Assembly (NCBI GenBank): GCA_020025035.1
Contig: JAHHSU010000052.1
Coordinates: 1-7,996 of the forward strand
Origin: Thomasclavelia sp.
GTDB taxonomy: Bacteria; Bacillota_I; Bacilli_A; Erysipelotrichales; Coprobacillaceae
Direction: 5' to 3'
Length of the DNA: 7,996 bases
This document shows positions 1 through 6,302 of this stretch, piece by piece (position 1 is the stretch's first letter; each line of letters begins with the position of its first letter). Position numbers and translations under genes: made by a program. Below the pieces are notes generated by a model, which worked only from the letters and a program-made list of their open reading frames with translations, did not search any database and had not been told where the DNA came from.

Positions 1-32
1 TTTGTATAAATCTCTCTAATCATATTTGACAT
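1..32 (-). CDS. cotE: Start of a probable CotE spore-coat protein (partial, runs off left edge)
   Basis: Only the first ten codons are inside the window, reading MSNMIREIYT. They follow a GAGGTG ribosome binding site at 38-43, five bases before the ATG. The peptide resembles the N terminus of B. subtilis CotE (MSEYREIITK), sharing the REI-TK core, and cotE is the gene that follows ymcA/ricA in B. subtilis. CotE is the morphogenetic protein that assembles the outer spore coat around the developing forespore. The rest of the gene is unseen, so identity rests on ten residues plus gene order; another gene cannot be excluded. It lies just beyond a terminator, so it should have its own transcription start. 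Confidence 0.6.
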   Translation of the reverse strand, partial: MSNMIREIYT

Positions 33-60
33 TTTATCACCTCATTGTAATATATGCACA

Positions 61-95
61 AAAATAAAAATAAGACAAAATACTTTGTCTTATTT
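61..95 (-). terminator. Rho-independent terminator after ricA
   Basis: A perfect 12-bp inverted repeat (arms 68-79 and 84-95, loop of four bases) is followed on the minus strand by a T-rich tract at 61-67. The ricA stop codon (90-92) sits inside the upstream arm. It should end the miaB-ricA transcript and insulate cotE. There is no T-run on the plus-strand side, so it acts in one direction. Confidence 0.85.
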
Positions 96-419
96 AAGAG
101 CACTATTTAAATAGGAATTAATATATTGTAATAACTCGTTTAAATCAAGTAAGTCTTCATGATAATTACATACTAATGGATGCTGGTCATATTCATCTTT
201 TAACCTATGATATTCTGTTTTGATTTGTTCTAATTCTAATGCCTGATATAAACTTGCATTAACAATCTGCTTTTGTAAAGTTTTAATTCTTTCTTCTAAC
301 ATTATTAATTCATGAGATTTTTGGATACATGTATAGCTTTTTACGTAATTTTGATACTCATTACTTTGCTTAATAGATTGATTTAAGGCTATAGCAACTG
401 TTCTAATTTGTTGGTTCAT
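90..419 (-). CDS. ricA: RicA/YmcA, YlbF-YmcA family regulator of RNase Y
   Basis: A small all-helical protein of 109 aa in the YlbF/YmcA family. The stretch IKTLQKQIVNASLY (residues 45-58) and the later LDLNELLQ (91-98) align with B. subtilis YmcA. In B. subtilis RicA forms a complex with RicF and RicT that directs RNase Y maturation of polycistronic mRNAs and is needed for biofilm formation, competence and sporulation; rny lies in this same window. The gene overlaps the end of miaB, so translation is probably coupled. I chose the ATG at 419 because GGAAGAG (423-429) stands just before it; an in-frame ATG at 431 has no ribosome binding site and would add four residues. It is shorter than the roughly 143-aa B. 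subtilis protein and stops at the helical core, without the cysteine-bearing C-terminal tail. Only C31 and C84 are present. Confidence 0.88.
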   Translation of the reverse strand: MNQQIRTVAIALNQSIKQSNEYQNYVKSYTCIQKSHELIMLEERIKTLQKQIVNASLYQALELEQIKTEYHRLKDEYDQHPLVCNYHEDLLDLNELLQYINSYLNSALK

Positions 420-1857
420 ACACTCTTCCATTTAATGACCATGTCTTTGCTTCTTCAATATAAACGTCAATGATTTTTCCAATATTAGAAGCATCTCCTT
501 TAACATTTACTAATTTTTGTGTATCTGTATATCCCATTAAAATTGATTCATCTTTTTTTGAATAACCTTCTATTAATACTTTCACTACTTTTCCTACATA
601 CTGTTTATTTTTTTCTAAACTATATACATTTACTAATTGATTTAATTGTTGTAAACGTTGTTCTTTTACTGATTTTTCTATATTATCTTCCATTTTTGCA
701 GCAGGAGTTCCAGCGCGTGGAGAATAAATAAATGTATAAGCATTATCGTATTTACAATATTCTACCATTTTTAATGTATCTTCAAATTGTTCCTTTGTTT
801 CATTAGGGAACCCAACAATAATATCCGTAGAAATACTCACATTAGGAATTTTAGCAGTAATTTTATCAAACAATTCCTTATACGAACTTGCAGTATATCT
901 TCTGCCCATAAGTTTTAAAACTTCATCATTACCAGATTGTACAGGTAAATGAATAAAAGGCATGATATTATCATACTTAGCAATAATATCAATCATTTCA
1001 TCTGAAAAGTCCCATGGATGTGATGTAGTAAAACGAATACGAGGAATACCAGTTTTAGCAACATCTTCTAATAAATTAGAAAATGTATAATTATCTTTAA
1101 AATCCTTACCATACGAATTCACATTTTGTCCTAACAATGTAATTTCTTGATATCCATCTTTAATTAACTGTTCTATTTCTTTCATGATATCCTTAGGAAG
1201 TCTAGAGCGTTCTTTCCCTCTAGTATATGGAACAATACAATATGTACAAAATTTATCGCATCCATACATAATATTTACCCATGCTTTTAAACGATTATCT
1301 CTAGATGCAGGTATATTTTCTACAACGTCGCCTTCTTTAGACCATACTTCTACTACCATTTCTTTAGACATCATTGCTTCTTCTAAAAGTTCCGGTAAAC
1401 GATGAATATTATGAGTACCAAAAATCAAATCAGTATGTGGATGCTTTTCTAACAAGCGATGCACTACTTCTTCTTCTTGAGCCATACACCCACACATCCC
1501 AAATACCATATCAGGTCTTTGTTGTTTGATTCTTTTTAAATCCCCAATTTTTCCAAACACCTTTAATTCAGCATTTTCACGTATTGCACACGTATTTAAT
1601 AAGACCACATCGGCCTGATCCATATGGCTAGTTTTACTATATCCCATTAATTCTAGTATACCTTGCATTGTCTCACTATCTCGCTCATTAGCTTGACATC
1701 CATATGTCTTAATAAAATATGTTTTACCTTTTCCAATATTTTCCATTCTTGAAGGTATATGAAAATCGTCATGAAGAACTTTCACACTTTCTTTCCCTCT
1801 TTTTTTAGCCTCTTGTAAAGAAGGTCCCTTGAAATAACTTGAATAATCCTTTTCCAT
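403..1857 (-). CDS. miaB: MiaB, tRNA-2-methylthio-N6-isopentenyladenosine methylthiotransferase
   Basis: A radical-SAM methylthiotransferase that adds the 2-methylthio group to i6A37 of tRNAs reading UNN codons, stabilising codon pairing. The 484-aa protein has the full order. The UPF0004 domain has cluster cysteines C54 (TYGCQANE), C90 (NTCAIREN) and C124 (CGCMAQEE). The radical-SAM CxxxCxxC motif is C200, C204 and C207 (YGCDKFCTYC). A C-terminal TRAM domain spans roughly residues 410-480. It is very close to B. subtilis MiaB, including the N-terminal extension (EKDYSSYF, AKKRGKE) found in Bacilli. The start is the ATG at 1857, preceded by GGTGAT; an upstream in-frame GTG at 1887 would put the start inside the proposed promoter and has no ribosome binding site. 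A candidate promoter at 1879-1907 and a terminator upstream suggest that miaB-ricA is its own unit. In B. subtilis tdh and kbl precede it; here they are missing. Confidence 0.97.
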   Translation of the reverse strand: MEKDYSSYFKGPSLQEAKKRGKESVKVLHDDFHIPSRMENIGKGKTYFIKTYGCQANERDSETMQGILELMGYSKTSHMDQADVVLLNTCAIRENAELKVFGKIGDLKRIKQQRPDMVFGMCGCMAQEEEVVHRLLEKHPHTDLIFGTHNIHRLPELLEEAMMSKEMVVEVWSKEGDVVENIPASRDNRLKAWVNIMYGCDKFCTYCIVPYTRGKERSRLPKDIMKEIEQLIKDGYQEITLLGQNVNSYGKDFKDNYTFSNLLEDVAKTGIPRIRFTTSHPWDFSDEMIDIIAKYDNIMPFIHLPVQSGNDEVLKLMGRRYTASSYKELFDKITAKIPNVSISTDIIVGFPNETKEQFEDTLKMVEYCKYDNAYTFIYSPRAGTPAAKMEDNIEKSVKEQRLQQLNQLVNVYSLEKNKQYVGKVVKVLIEGYSKKDESILMGYTDTQKLVNVKGDASNIGKIIDVYIEEAKTWSLNGRVYEPTN

Positions 1858-1878
1858 ACTATCACCACTTTCTAAGTT

Positions 1879-1907
1879 AGAATACACGAAAATATGAAAC
1901 TTTTCAA
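1879..1907 (-). promoter_or_regulatory. Candidate sigma-A promoter for miaB-ricA
   Basis: On the minus strand TTGAAA (1902-1907) and TATTCT (1879-1884) are separated by exactly 17 bases. The first box matches the -35 consensus at five of six positions and the second matches the -10 consensus at four of six. The predicted start lies near 1873, a short leader upstream of the miaB ribosome binding site. The position just downstream of the spoVS terminator is where a promoter is needed, but AT-rich DNA yields such matches by chance. Confidence 0.5.
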
Positions 1908-1915
1908 GTTAATAC

Positions 1916-1942
1916 AATAAAAAAAGCTGATAATAATCAGCT
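1916..1942 (-). terminator. Rho-independent terminator after spoVS
   Basis: Inverted repeat with AGCTGAT arms at 1925-1931 and 1936-1942 and a four-base loop, three bases after the spoVS stop codon, followed on the minus strand by six consecutive T and further T residues (1916-1924). The stem is short (7 bp) but the T tract is good. It separates spoVS from miaB. Confidence 0.75.
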
Positions 1943-1945
1943 AAA

Positions 1946-2206
1946 TTAAACAATATTTACTAATAAATTAATAGCAGTACGTTCCTTATCATCTACAATC
2001 AATTCTTTAAATGATGGGACAACAGTTAAGTCATATCCAGTTGGAACAATAAACCCTCTAGCAATTGCAATTGCTTTAATTGCTTGATTTAATGCACCTG
2101 CACCTATAACTACCATTGTAACTGTTTTTTCACTACGAATAATGTTTGCTAGAGCACCTGCTACTAATGATGCGTTTGATTCGCTCGATACTTTCATAAT
2201 TTCCAT
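1946..2206 (-). CDS. spoVS: Stage V sporulation protein S (SpoVS)
   Basis: An 86-aa protein of the SpoVS family, an Alba-like small fold thought to bind nucleic acid. In B. subtilis loss of spoVS blocks spore coat and cortex development at stage V and alters septum formation. It aligns along its whole length with the 86-aa B. subtilis protein: MEIMKVS at the start, VAGALA at 15-20, IGAGALNQAIKAIAIARGF in the middle and ERTAI near the end. The ATG at 2206 follows a perfect AGGAGG (2215-2220) at eight bases. The gene stands 51 bases after ymdB and is followed directly by a terminator. A sigma-E-like promoter precedes it, so it is probably transcribed at least partly alone in the mother cell. 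SpoVS homologues also occur in some non-sporulating bacteria, so by itself it does not prove sporulation. Confidence 0.97.
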   Translation of the reverse strand: MEIMKVSSESNASLVAGALANIIRSEKTVTMVVIGAGALNQAIKAIAIARGFIVPTGYDLTVVPSFKELIVDDKERTAINLLVNIV

Positions 2207-2228
2207 AAGCTTTTCCTCCTATGGTCTA

Positions 2229-2257
2229 ATTGTATGAGCGATGTTTTTTAATTATGA
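2229..2257 (-). promoter_or_regulatory. Candidate sigma-E (mother-cell sporulation) promoter for spoVS
   Basis: On the minus strand TCATAAT (2251-2257) is followed after 14 bases by CATACAAT (2229-2236). The known sigma-E consensus is roughly KMATATT, 13-15 bases, then CATACA-T, so the -10 element is a full match and the -35 element differs at one position. The predicted start lies near 2222-2224, giving a leader of about 17 bases that keeps the AGGAGG site. The -35 element abuts the ymdB stop codon (2258-2260). No good sigma-A promoter overlaps it. Confidence 0.65.
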
Positions 2258-3025
2258 CTAGATATATATTCTTTCAATATGTTTTGGTAGTAAAGAAACA
2301 TCATCAAACTCAATAACAACAGCACTTAGCTGTCCATCTCCTTCTTCTATTTCAAATTTTGAGTTTAATCCAGTAGTCATTTTATAGATAATGGACTCTT
2401 TAGAACAACCAATTACTCCATCTTTAGGTCCTGTCATTCCAACATCACTAATATAGGCAGTTTGATGATTAATAATTTTTTCATCTGCAGTTTGAACATG
2501 AGTGTGTGTGCCAATAACCGCACTCACCCTACCAGTTAAATAATAGGATAACGCTATTTTTTCACTTGTTGTTTCTGCATGAAAATCGACAATATGAATA
2601 TCCTCATTACACATTTCTAATAACTTATCCATTGCAATAAACGGATTTTCATAATACCCATTCATAAAAGCATTACCTAACAAATTAGTCACTCGTATTG
2701 TCTTATTCTTACATTGAAACACTCTAGATCCTATCCCCGGTAGCGTTTTTATTTTATTATAAGGAACAACTAGACACGATGCTTCATCAATAAATTCAAA
2801 AATTTCTTTTTTTGCATAGGCATGATTTCCCATCGTCATTGCTTGGATTCCTTCGATAACAAATTCATCATATATTTTTTTAGTAATTCCTTTACCATGT
2901 GCTGCATTTTCAACATTTGCAATCACAAAATCAATTTGGTACTTTTGTTTTAACGCATGCAAATGATTACCTATCATTTCTCTGCCTGTTACACCAAATA
3001 TATCTCCAATAAACAATATTTTCAT
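2258..3025 (-). CDS. ymdB: YmdB-family metallophosphoesterase (2',3'-cyclic nucleotide phosphodiesterase)
   Basis: A calcineurin-like metallophosphoesterase of the YmdB/DR1281 family, 255 aa against 264 in B. subtilis, where the enzyme hydrolyses cyclic nucleotides in vitro and is needed for the switch from motility to biofilm and for late adaptive responses. The dinuclear metal-site residues are all visible: D8 (FIGDIFG), E39 and N40 (NVENAAHGKG), N67 and H68 (TMGNH), H149 (DFHAETTSEK), H174 and H176 (GTHTHVQTAD). The sequence after GNH is AYAKKE rather than the usual TWDKKE; the metal ligands are untouched. The start follows GGAGGG (3031-3036) at five bases. It lies directly downstream of rny, as in B. 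subtilis, but a terminator hairpin separates the two. ymdB shares no promoter that I can identify inside the rny 3' end, so it probably depends on read-through from rny. Confidence 0.95.
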   Translation of the reverse strand: MKILFIGDIFGVTGREMIGNHLHALKQKYQIDFVIANVENAAHGKGITKKIYDEFVIEGIQAMTMGNHAYAKKEIFEFIDEASCLVVPYNKIKTLPGIGSRVFQCKNKTIRVTNLLGNAFMNGYYENPFIAMDKLLEMCNEDIHIVDFHAETTSEKIALSYYLTGRVSAVIGTHTHVQTADEKIINHQTAYISDVGMTGPKDGVIGCSKESIIYKMTTGLNSKFEIEEGDGQLSAVVIEFDDVSLLPKHIERIYI

Positions 3026-3036
3026 ATTTTCCCTCC

Positions 3037-3061
3037 AAAAAAAGTAGGATTAACCTACTTT
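3037..3061 (-). terminator. Intrinsic terminator or attenuator between rny and ymdB
   Basis: An 8-bp inverted repeat (arms 3041-3048 and 3054-3061, five-base loop) is followed on the minus strand by a run of seven T (3037-3043, the first three in the stem). The upstream arm overlaps the rny stop codon (3060-3062). The ymdB ribosome binding site GGAGGG begins on the next base after the T run. It probably lowers rather than abolishes transcription into ymdB. Confidence 0.7.
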
Positions 3062-4616
3062 ATTTTGCAATTTCATTAGCACGTATTTCACGAACTACTG
3101 TTACTTTAATTGTTCCTGGATACACTAGCTCACTTTCGATTTTCATTTTTATGTCGCGTGCTAATTTATGACAACCTAAATCATCTAATTCTTCAGGTTT
3201 TACAATTACTCTTATTTCTCTACCTGCTTGCATTACATATGCCTTTTCTACACAGCTAAACTCATTTGCAACTGCTTCTAATTTTTCAAGTCTTTGAATA
3301 TAATTTTCTAAACTTTCTGATCTACTTCCAGGTCTTGCAGCAGAAAGTGTATCAGCTGCAGCAACTAATATTGCTATAATGGATTTAGCTTCTACATCTC
3401 CATGATGAGATTCAATTGAATTAATCACCACTTCATCTTCTTCACATTTACGTGCAATTTTGGCACCTATTTCAATATGACTACCTTCCACTTCATAGTC
3501 AATAGCTTTACCAATATCATGTAATAAACCAGAACGTCTAGCTAATTTTTGGTTTAATCCTAATTCTGCAGCCATAATCCCACATAAATGTGCAACCTCT
3601 ATAGAATGTTGTAACGCATTTTGACCATAGCTTGTTCTAAATTTTAATCTTCCAATTAAAGAAATAATTTTTTTATCTACCTTAGATAATCCTAATTGGA
3701 ATACAGCATCTTCACCAGCTTGTAACATAATTTCTTCTACTTCATCTTTAGATTTATTTACAACCTCTTCAATGCGACCAGGTTGAATTCGTCCATCACG
3801 CACTAAAACCTCCAAAGATTTTTTGGCAATTTCACGTCTTACTGGATCAAATGACGAAATAGTAATAGTCTCAGGTGTATCATCTATAATTAAATCAACT
3901 CCTGTTAGTTTTTCTATTGTTCGGATATTACGCCCTTCTCTACCTATAATTCTTCCCTTCATTTCTTCAGAAGGTAAAGAAACTACAGATACTGTTTTTT
4001 CAATTACTTCTTCTTGTGAAAATCTATTAATAGCTGTAGCTATAATTTCACGTGATAAAAGTGAAGCCTTTAATTTTGCTTCTTCTTCTTGTTCTTTAAC
4101 ATAAGCAGTAATTTCGTGTTCCATACTTTGTTCAACTTGCTTAAACAATTCATCACGAGCTTGATTTACACTCATTCCAGAAATTTTTTCAAGCTGAGAA
4201 AGTTTTTTATTAATTTCAATATTTAACTTTTCTTCTAATTTTTCAATATCTTCAATTTTTTTATCTAATTGAATAGATCTTTGACTATAAGTCTCCTCTT
4301 TACTTTGTAATATAATGTCACGTCGATCGATGTTTTGTTCACGTTGAAGCAATTTATTTTCAAAATCTATTGATTGTTGTTTCTTTTCTTTAATCTCTTT
4401 TTCTGCTTGCATAATTAATTCATATGATTCAGTCTTGGCATCAACTAATGTTTCTTTCTTAATTGCTTCTGCTTTGATTGTAGCATCATCTATAATTTTC
4501 TTTGCAGTACTACTTGCATTTGTTAATTTAAATCTGTAATACAAATACGTCGATACAACTCCTATTAAAATTGCTAAAACATAAGACAAAACGGTCAACA
4601 AAATACTATCTAACAT
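3060..4616 (-). CDS. rny: Ribonuclease Y (endoribonuclease)
   Basis: The membrane-anchored endoribonuclease that starts bulk mRNA decay in many Firmicutes. The 518-aa protein (B. subtilis: 520) shows every expected part in order. There is an N-terminal membrane helix at about 4-27, then a long charged coiled coil at about 35-205 rich in Glu, Lys and Gln. A KH RNA-binding domain has its GREG loop at 225-228. The HD domain has H337, the HD pair H366-D367 (LLHDIGKA), H380, the HH at 404-405 and D422 (AADTLSAARPG). The ATG at 4616 follows AGGGGG (4625-4630). It lies between recA and ymdB with its own candidate promoter upstream and a terminator hairpin at its stop codon. Its specificity factor RicA is encoded about 3 kb downstream. 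In B. subtilis pbpX stands between recA and rny; here it is absent. Confidence 0.98.
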   Translation of the reverse strand: MLDSILLTVLSYVLAILIGVVSTYLYYRFKLTNASSTAKKIIDDATIKAEAIKKETLVDAKTESYELIMQAEKEIKEKKQQSIDFENKLLQREQNIDRRDIILQSKEETYSQRSIQLDKKIEDIEKLEEKLNIEINKKLSQLEKISGMSVNQARDELFKQVEQSMEHEITAYVKEQEEEAKLKASLLSREIIATAINRFSQEEVIEKTVSVVSLPSEEMKGRIIGREGRNIRTIEKLTGVDLIIDDTPETITISSFDPVRREIAKKSLEVLVRDGRIQPGRIEEVVNKSKDEVEEIMLQAGEDAVFQLGLSKVDKKIISLIGRLKFRTSYGQNALQHSIEVAHLCGIMAAELGLNQKLARRSGLLHDIGKAIDYEVEGSHIEIGAKIARKCEEDEVVINSIESHHGDVEAKSIIAILVAAADTLSAARPGSRSESLENYIQRLEKLEAVANEFSCVEKAYVMQAGREIRVIVKPEELDDLGCHKLARDIKMKIESELVYPGTIKVTVVREIRANEIAK

Positions 4617-4656
4617 AATGTCATCCCCCTATTGTCTATGTTAATATTTCTTTATC

Positions 4657-4685
4657 ATTTTAAACTAATAATTTAAAATTTACAA
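4657..4685 (-). promoter_or_regulatory. Candidate sigma-A promoter for rny
   Basis: On the minus strand TTGTAA (4680-4685) and TAAAAT (4657-4662) are spaced by 17 bases, with four of six and five of six consensus matches. It falls inside the 181-base gap between the recA terminator and rny (4617-4797), where a promoter is expected. A 7-bp TTTTAAA/TTTAAAA dyad (arms 4672-4678 and 4658-4664) overlaps the spacer and -10 box, but it is AT-only and may be chance. I see nothing else in this gap. Confidence 0.45.
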
Positions 4686-4767
4686 TAACAAATTTATTTA
4701 AAATGTAATATTTTTATGCATAGTCTATTTTGACCAGTTTTTGCACATTAAATAGTGTATTATAAAT

Positions 4768-4799
4768 AAAAAAGTTATAGGTTTAATGTCCTATAACTT
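4768..4799 (-). terminator. Rho-independent terminator after recA
   Basis: A perfect 10-bp inverted repeat (arms 4772-4781 and 4790-4799, eight-base loop) overlaps the recA stop codon (4798-4800). On the minus strand it is followed by six T including the end of the stem, then an AT-rich tail. It should end the rodZ-pgsA-pncC-recA transcript. Confidence 0.85.
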
Positions 4800-5808
4800 A
4801 TTGATCTTTTTCCTTAATTTTTAATTTAATTAATTCGCTAATCTCCTCAAAAACTTCTTGATTATTTTGCAAATATTTTTTTGCATTCTCACGCCCTTGA
4901 CCTATTTTTTCTCCTTTGTACGAATACCACGCACCACTTTTTTCAACAATATCTAAATCAGTTGCTAAATCTAATACTTCACCATCTTTAGAAATACCTA
5001 TTCCATACATCACATCTACTGATACAACTTTAAATGGCGGAGCAACTTTGTTTTTTACTACTTTAATATTGACTTTATTTCCTACAATATCCGTACCGTT
5101 TTTTATTGCTTCACTTTTTCTTATTTCAATTCGAATTGAAGAATAAAACTTTAATGCGCGTCCTCCAGTTGTTGTTTCTGGATTACCAAACATTATTCCA
5201 ATTTTTTCACGAAGTTGATTAATAAAAATAATTGTACATTCTGATTTATTTAAACAACCTGATAATTTTCTTAATGCTTTAGACATTAATCTTGCTTGTA
5301 ATCCCATTTGAGAATCACCCATTTCACCATCTAATTCTACTTGGGGAACTAGTGCAGCTACTGAATCAATTACAATTAAATCGATTGCTCCTGAACGAAC
5401 TAATGATTCTGTAATTTCAAGTCCCTGTTCTCCACTATCAGGTTGTGACAAAATTAATTCATCTATATTAACACCAAGATTTTTAGCATATACCGGATCA
5501 ATAGCATGTTCAGCATCAATAAATGCTGCTCTACCACCTTTTTTTTGTACTTCAGCAATTGCATGTAAAGACAATGTCGTTTTCCCACTTGATTCAGGTC
5601 CATATATTTCAATAATACGACCTTTAGGATATCCTCCTATTCCAAGTGCTAAGTCAAGTGATAAAGAACCTGTAGAAATAACATCTAGACTTAAATCTGC
5701 ACGATCACCTAAACGCATGATTGAACCTTTTCCATATTGTTTTTCAATTTGTTTGATTGCTTCTTCTAGTGCTTTTTGATCATTACTATGCTCTTTTTTT
5801 TCAGACAT
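4798..5808 (-). CDS. recA: Recombinase RecA
   Basis: The ATP-dependent strand-exchange recombinase of homologous recombination and DNA repair, and co-protease for LexA-type repressors where present. The 336-aa protein carries Walker A GPESSGKT at 70-77, Walker B LIVIDS ending near D148-S149, the L1 region (DGEMGDSQMG, 160-169) and L2 (FGNPETTTGGRA, about 207-218). The C-terminal core SGAWYSYKGEKIGQGREN (291-308) is intact. The start is the ATG at 5808, six bases after GGAGGG; an in-frame ATG at 5847 would overlap pncC and has no ribosome binding site. It follows pncC by 29 bases, so it is probably the last gene of the rodZ operon. Two oddities are visible: the usual YGEGI reads YGIGI (I270), and the protein stops at KIKEKDQ without the acidic tail of most RecA proteins. 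Confidence 0.98.
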   Translation of the reverse strand: MSEKKEHSNDQKALEEAIKQIEKQYGKGSIMRLGDRADLSLDVISTGSLSLDLALGIGGYPKGRIIEIYGPESSGKTTLSLHAIAEVQKKGGRAAFIDAEHAIDPVYAKNLGVNIDELILSQPDSGEQGLEITESLVRSGAIDLIVIDSVAALVPQVELDGEMGDSQMGLQARLMSKALRKLSGCLNKSECTIIFINQLREKIGIMFGNPETTTGGRALKFYSSIRIEIRKSEAIKNGTDIVGNKVNIKVVKNKVAPPFKVVSVDVMYGIGISKDGEVLDLATDLDIVEKSGAWYSYKGEKIGQGRENAKKYLQNNQEVFEEISELIKLKIKEKDQ

Positions 5809-5814
5809 AATTAT

Positions 5815-5820
5815 CCCTCC
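5815..5820 (-). promoter_or_regulatory. recA ribosome binding site that fixes the start codon
   Basis: GGAGGG on the minus strand, six bases before the ATG at 5808. It lies downstream of the longer reading frame's ATG at 5847, so it rules out the 349-residue version and places recA wholly after the pncC stop codon (5838-5840). Confidence 0.9.
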
Positions 5821-5837
5821 TTTTTTATATTCTTTAT

Positions 5838-6302
5838 TTATTTGCATTTTACTAATTTTGTTATTAAATTATTTTTTGCTATTTCAACTGCTTGTCTTAT
5901 AATAGATAATCTATCTCCAGATAAAAAACACTCCAATACTTCAATGTCACCACAAAAATTGATGCCAATATAAATTAATCCTACAGGTTTATTTTCCATC
6001 GCAGTTGGTCCTGCATTTCCTGTAAAAGAAACACATATATCACTATCAAATAATTTAGTTCCATTTTGACACATTAAATATGCTACTTCACGACTTACTA
6101 CACCATACTGTAAAACGACATCTTGGCTAATTTCTAGTAATTTTACTTTCATGGAAGTTTGATAACATACTAATGATCCTTTAAAACATGTCGACGCACC
6201 TGGTATACAACCAATCTGACTTGCAAAACTTCCAGCTGTAAAACTCTCACAACTTGAAATTGTTAAATTATTTTGTTTTAAAGCACTTAACAATGTTTCC
6301 AT
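5838..6302 (-). CDS. pncC: Stand-alone CinA C-terminal domain (PncC-type NMN amidohydrolase)
   Basis: A 154-aa protein consisting only of the CinA C-terminal domain, whose members deamidate nicotinamide mononucleotide to nicotinic acid mononucleotide in pyridine nucleotide recycling. Visible family features are ESFTAG at 19-24 (usually ESCTGG, with the Ser and Thr kept), Y47 and K52 in VCYQTSMK, YGVVS at 66-70 (usually GAVS), TGNAGP at 94-99, KPVG at 105-108, and the GDR...R segment near 129-136. The pgsA stop and this ATG overlap by one base as TAATG, with GGAG (6311-6314) eight bases before the start, indicating translational coupling. B. subtilis cinA encodes about 416 aa with an N-terminal MoCF-like domain. 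Here that domain is absent, since pgsA abuts directly, and no remnant is visible. The divergent motif makes activity likely but not certain; cinA is an alternative name. Confidence 0.88.
   Translation of the reverse strand: METLLSALKQNNLTISSCESFTAGSFASQIGCIPGASTCFKGSLVCYQTSMKVKLLEISQDVVLQYGVVSREVAYLMCQNGTKLFDSDICVSFTGNAGPTAMENKPVGLIYIGINFCGDIEVLECFLSGDRLSIIRQAVEIAKNNLITKLVKCK

Noticed and set aside
1184..1405. Plus-strand open frame opposite miaB, with similar ones at 519-731, 3823-4104, 4916-5146 and 5776-5973
   Set aside because: These are antisense to well-conserved genes, have no ribosome binding sites or recognisable domains, and their composition is explained by the opposite strand.
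3091..3104. Partial LexA-like box CGAACTACTGTTAC
   Set aside because: It lies inside the conserved 3' coding end of rny, has three mismatches to the Bacillus consensus, and is not near a promoter.
4730..4766. Plus-strand TTGACC with downstream TATTAT in the recA-rny gap
   Set aside because: The spacing is 22 bases, too long for sigma-A, and it would transcribe antisense into the recA terminator with no gene to serve.
5809..5847. Longer recA start at 5847 adding 13 residues
   Set aside because: It overlaps pncC, has no ribosome binding site, and a near-perfect GGAGGG precedes the internal ATG that matches the family N terminus.
5859..5887. Possible recA promoter inside pncC (TTGAAA at 5882-5887)
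   Set aside because: No acceptable -10 box occurs at 16-18 bases; the best candidates match three of six positions.
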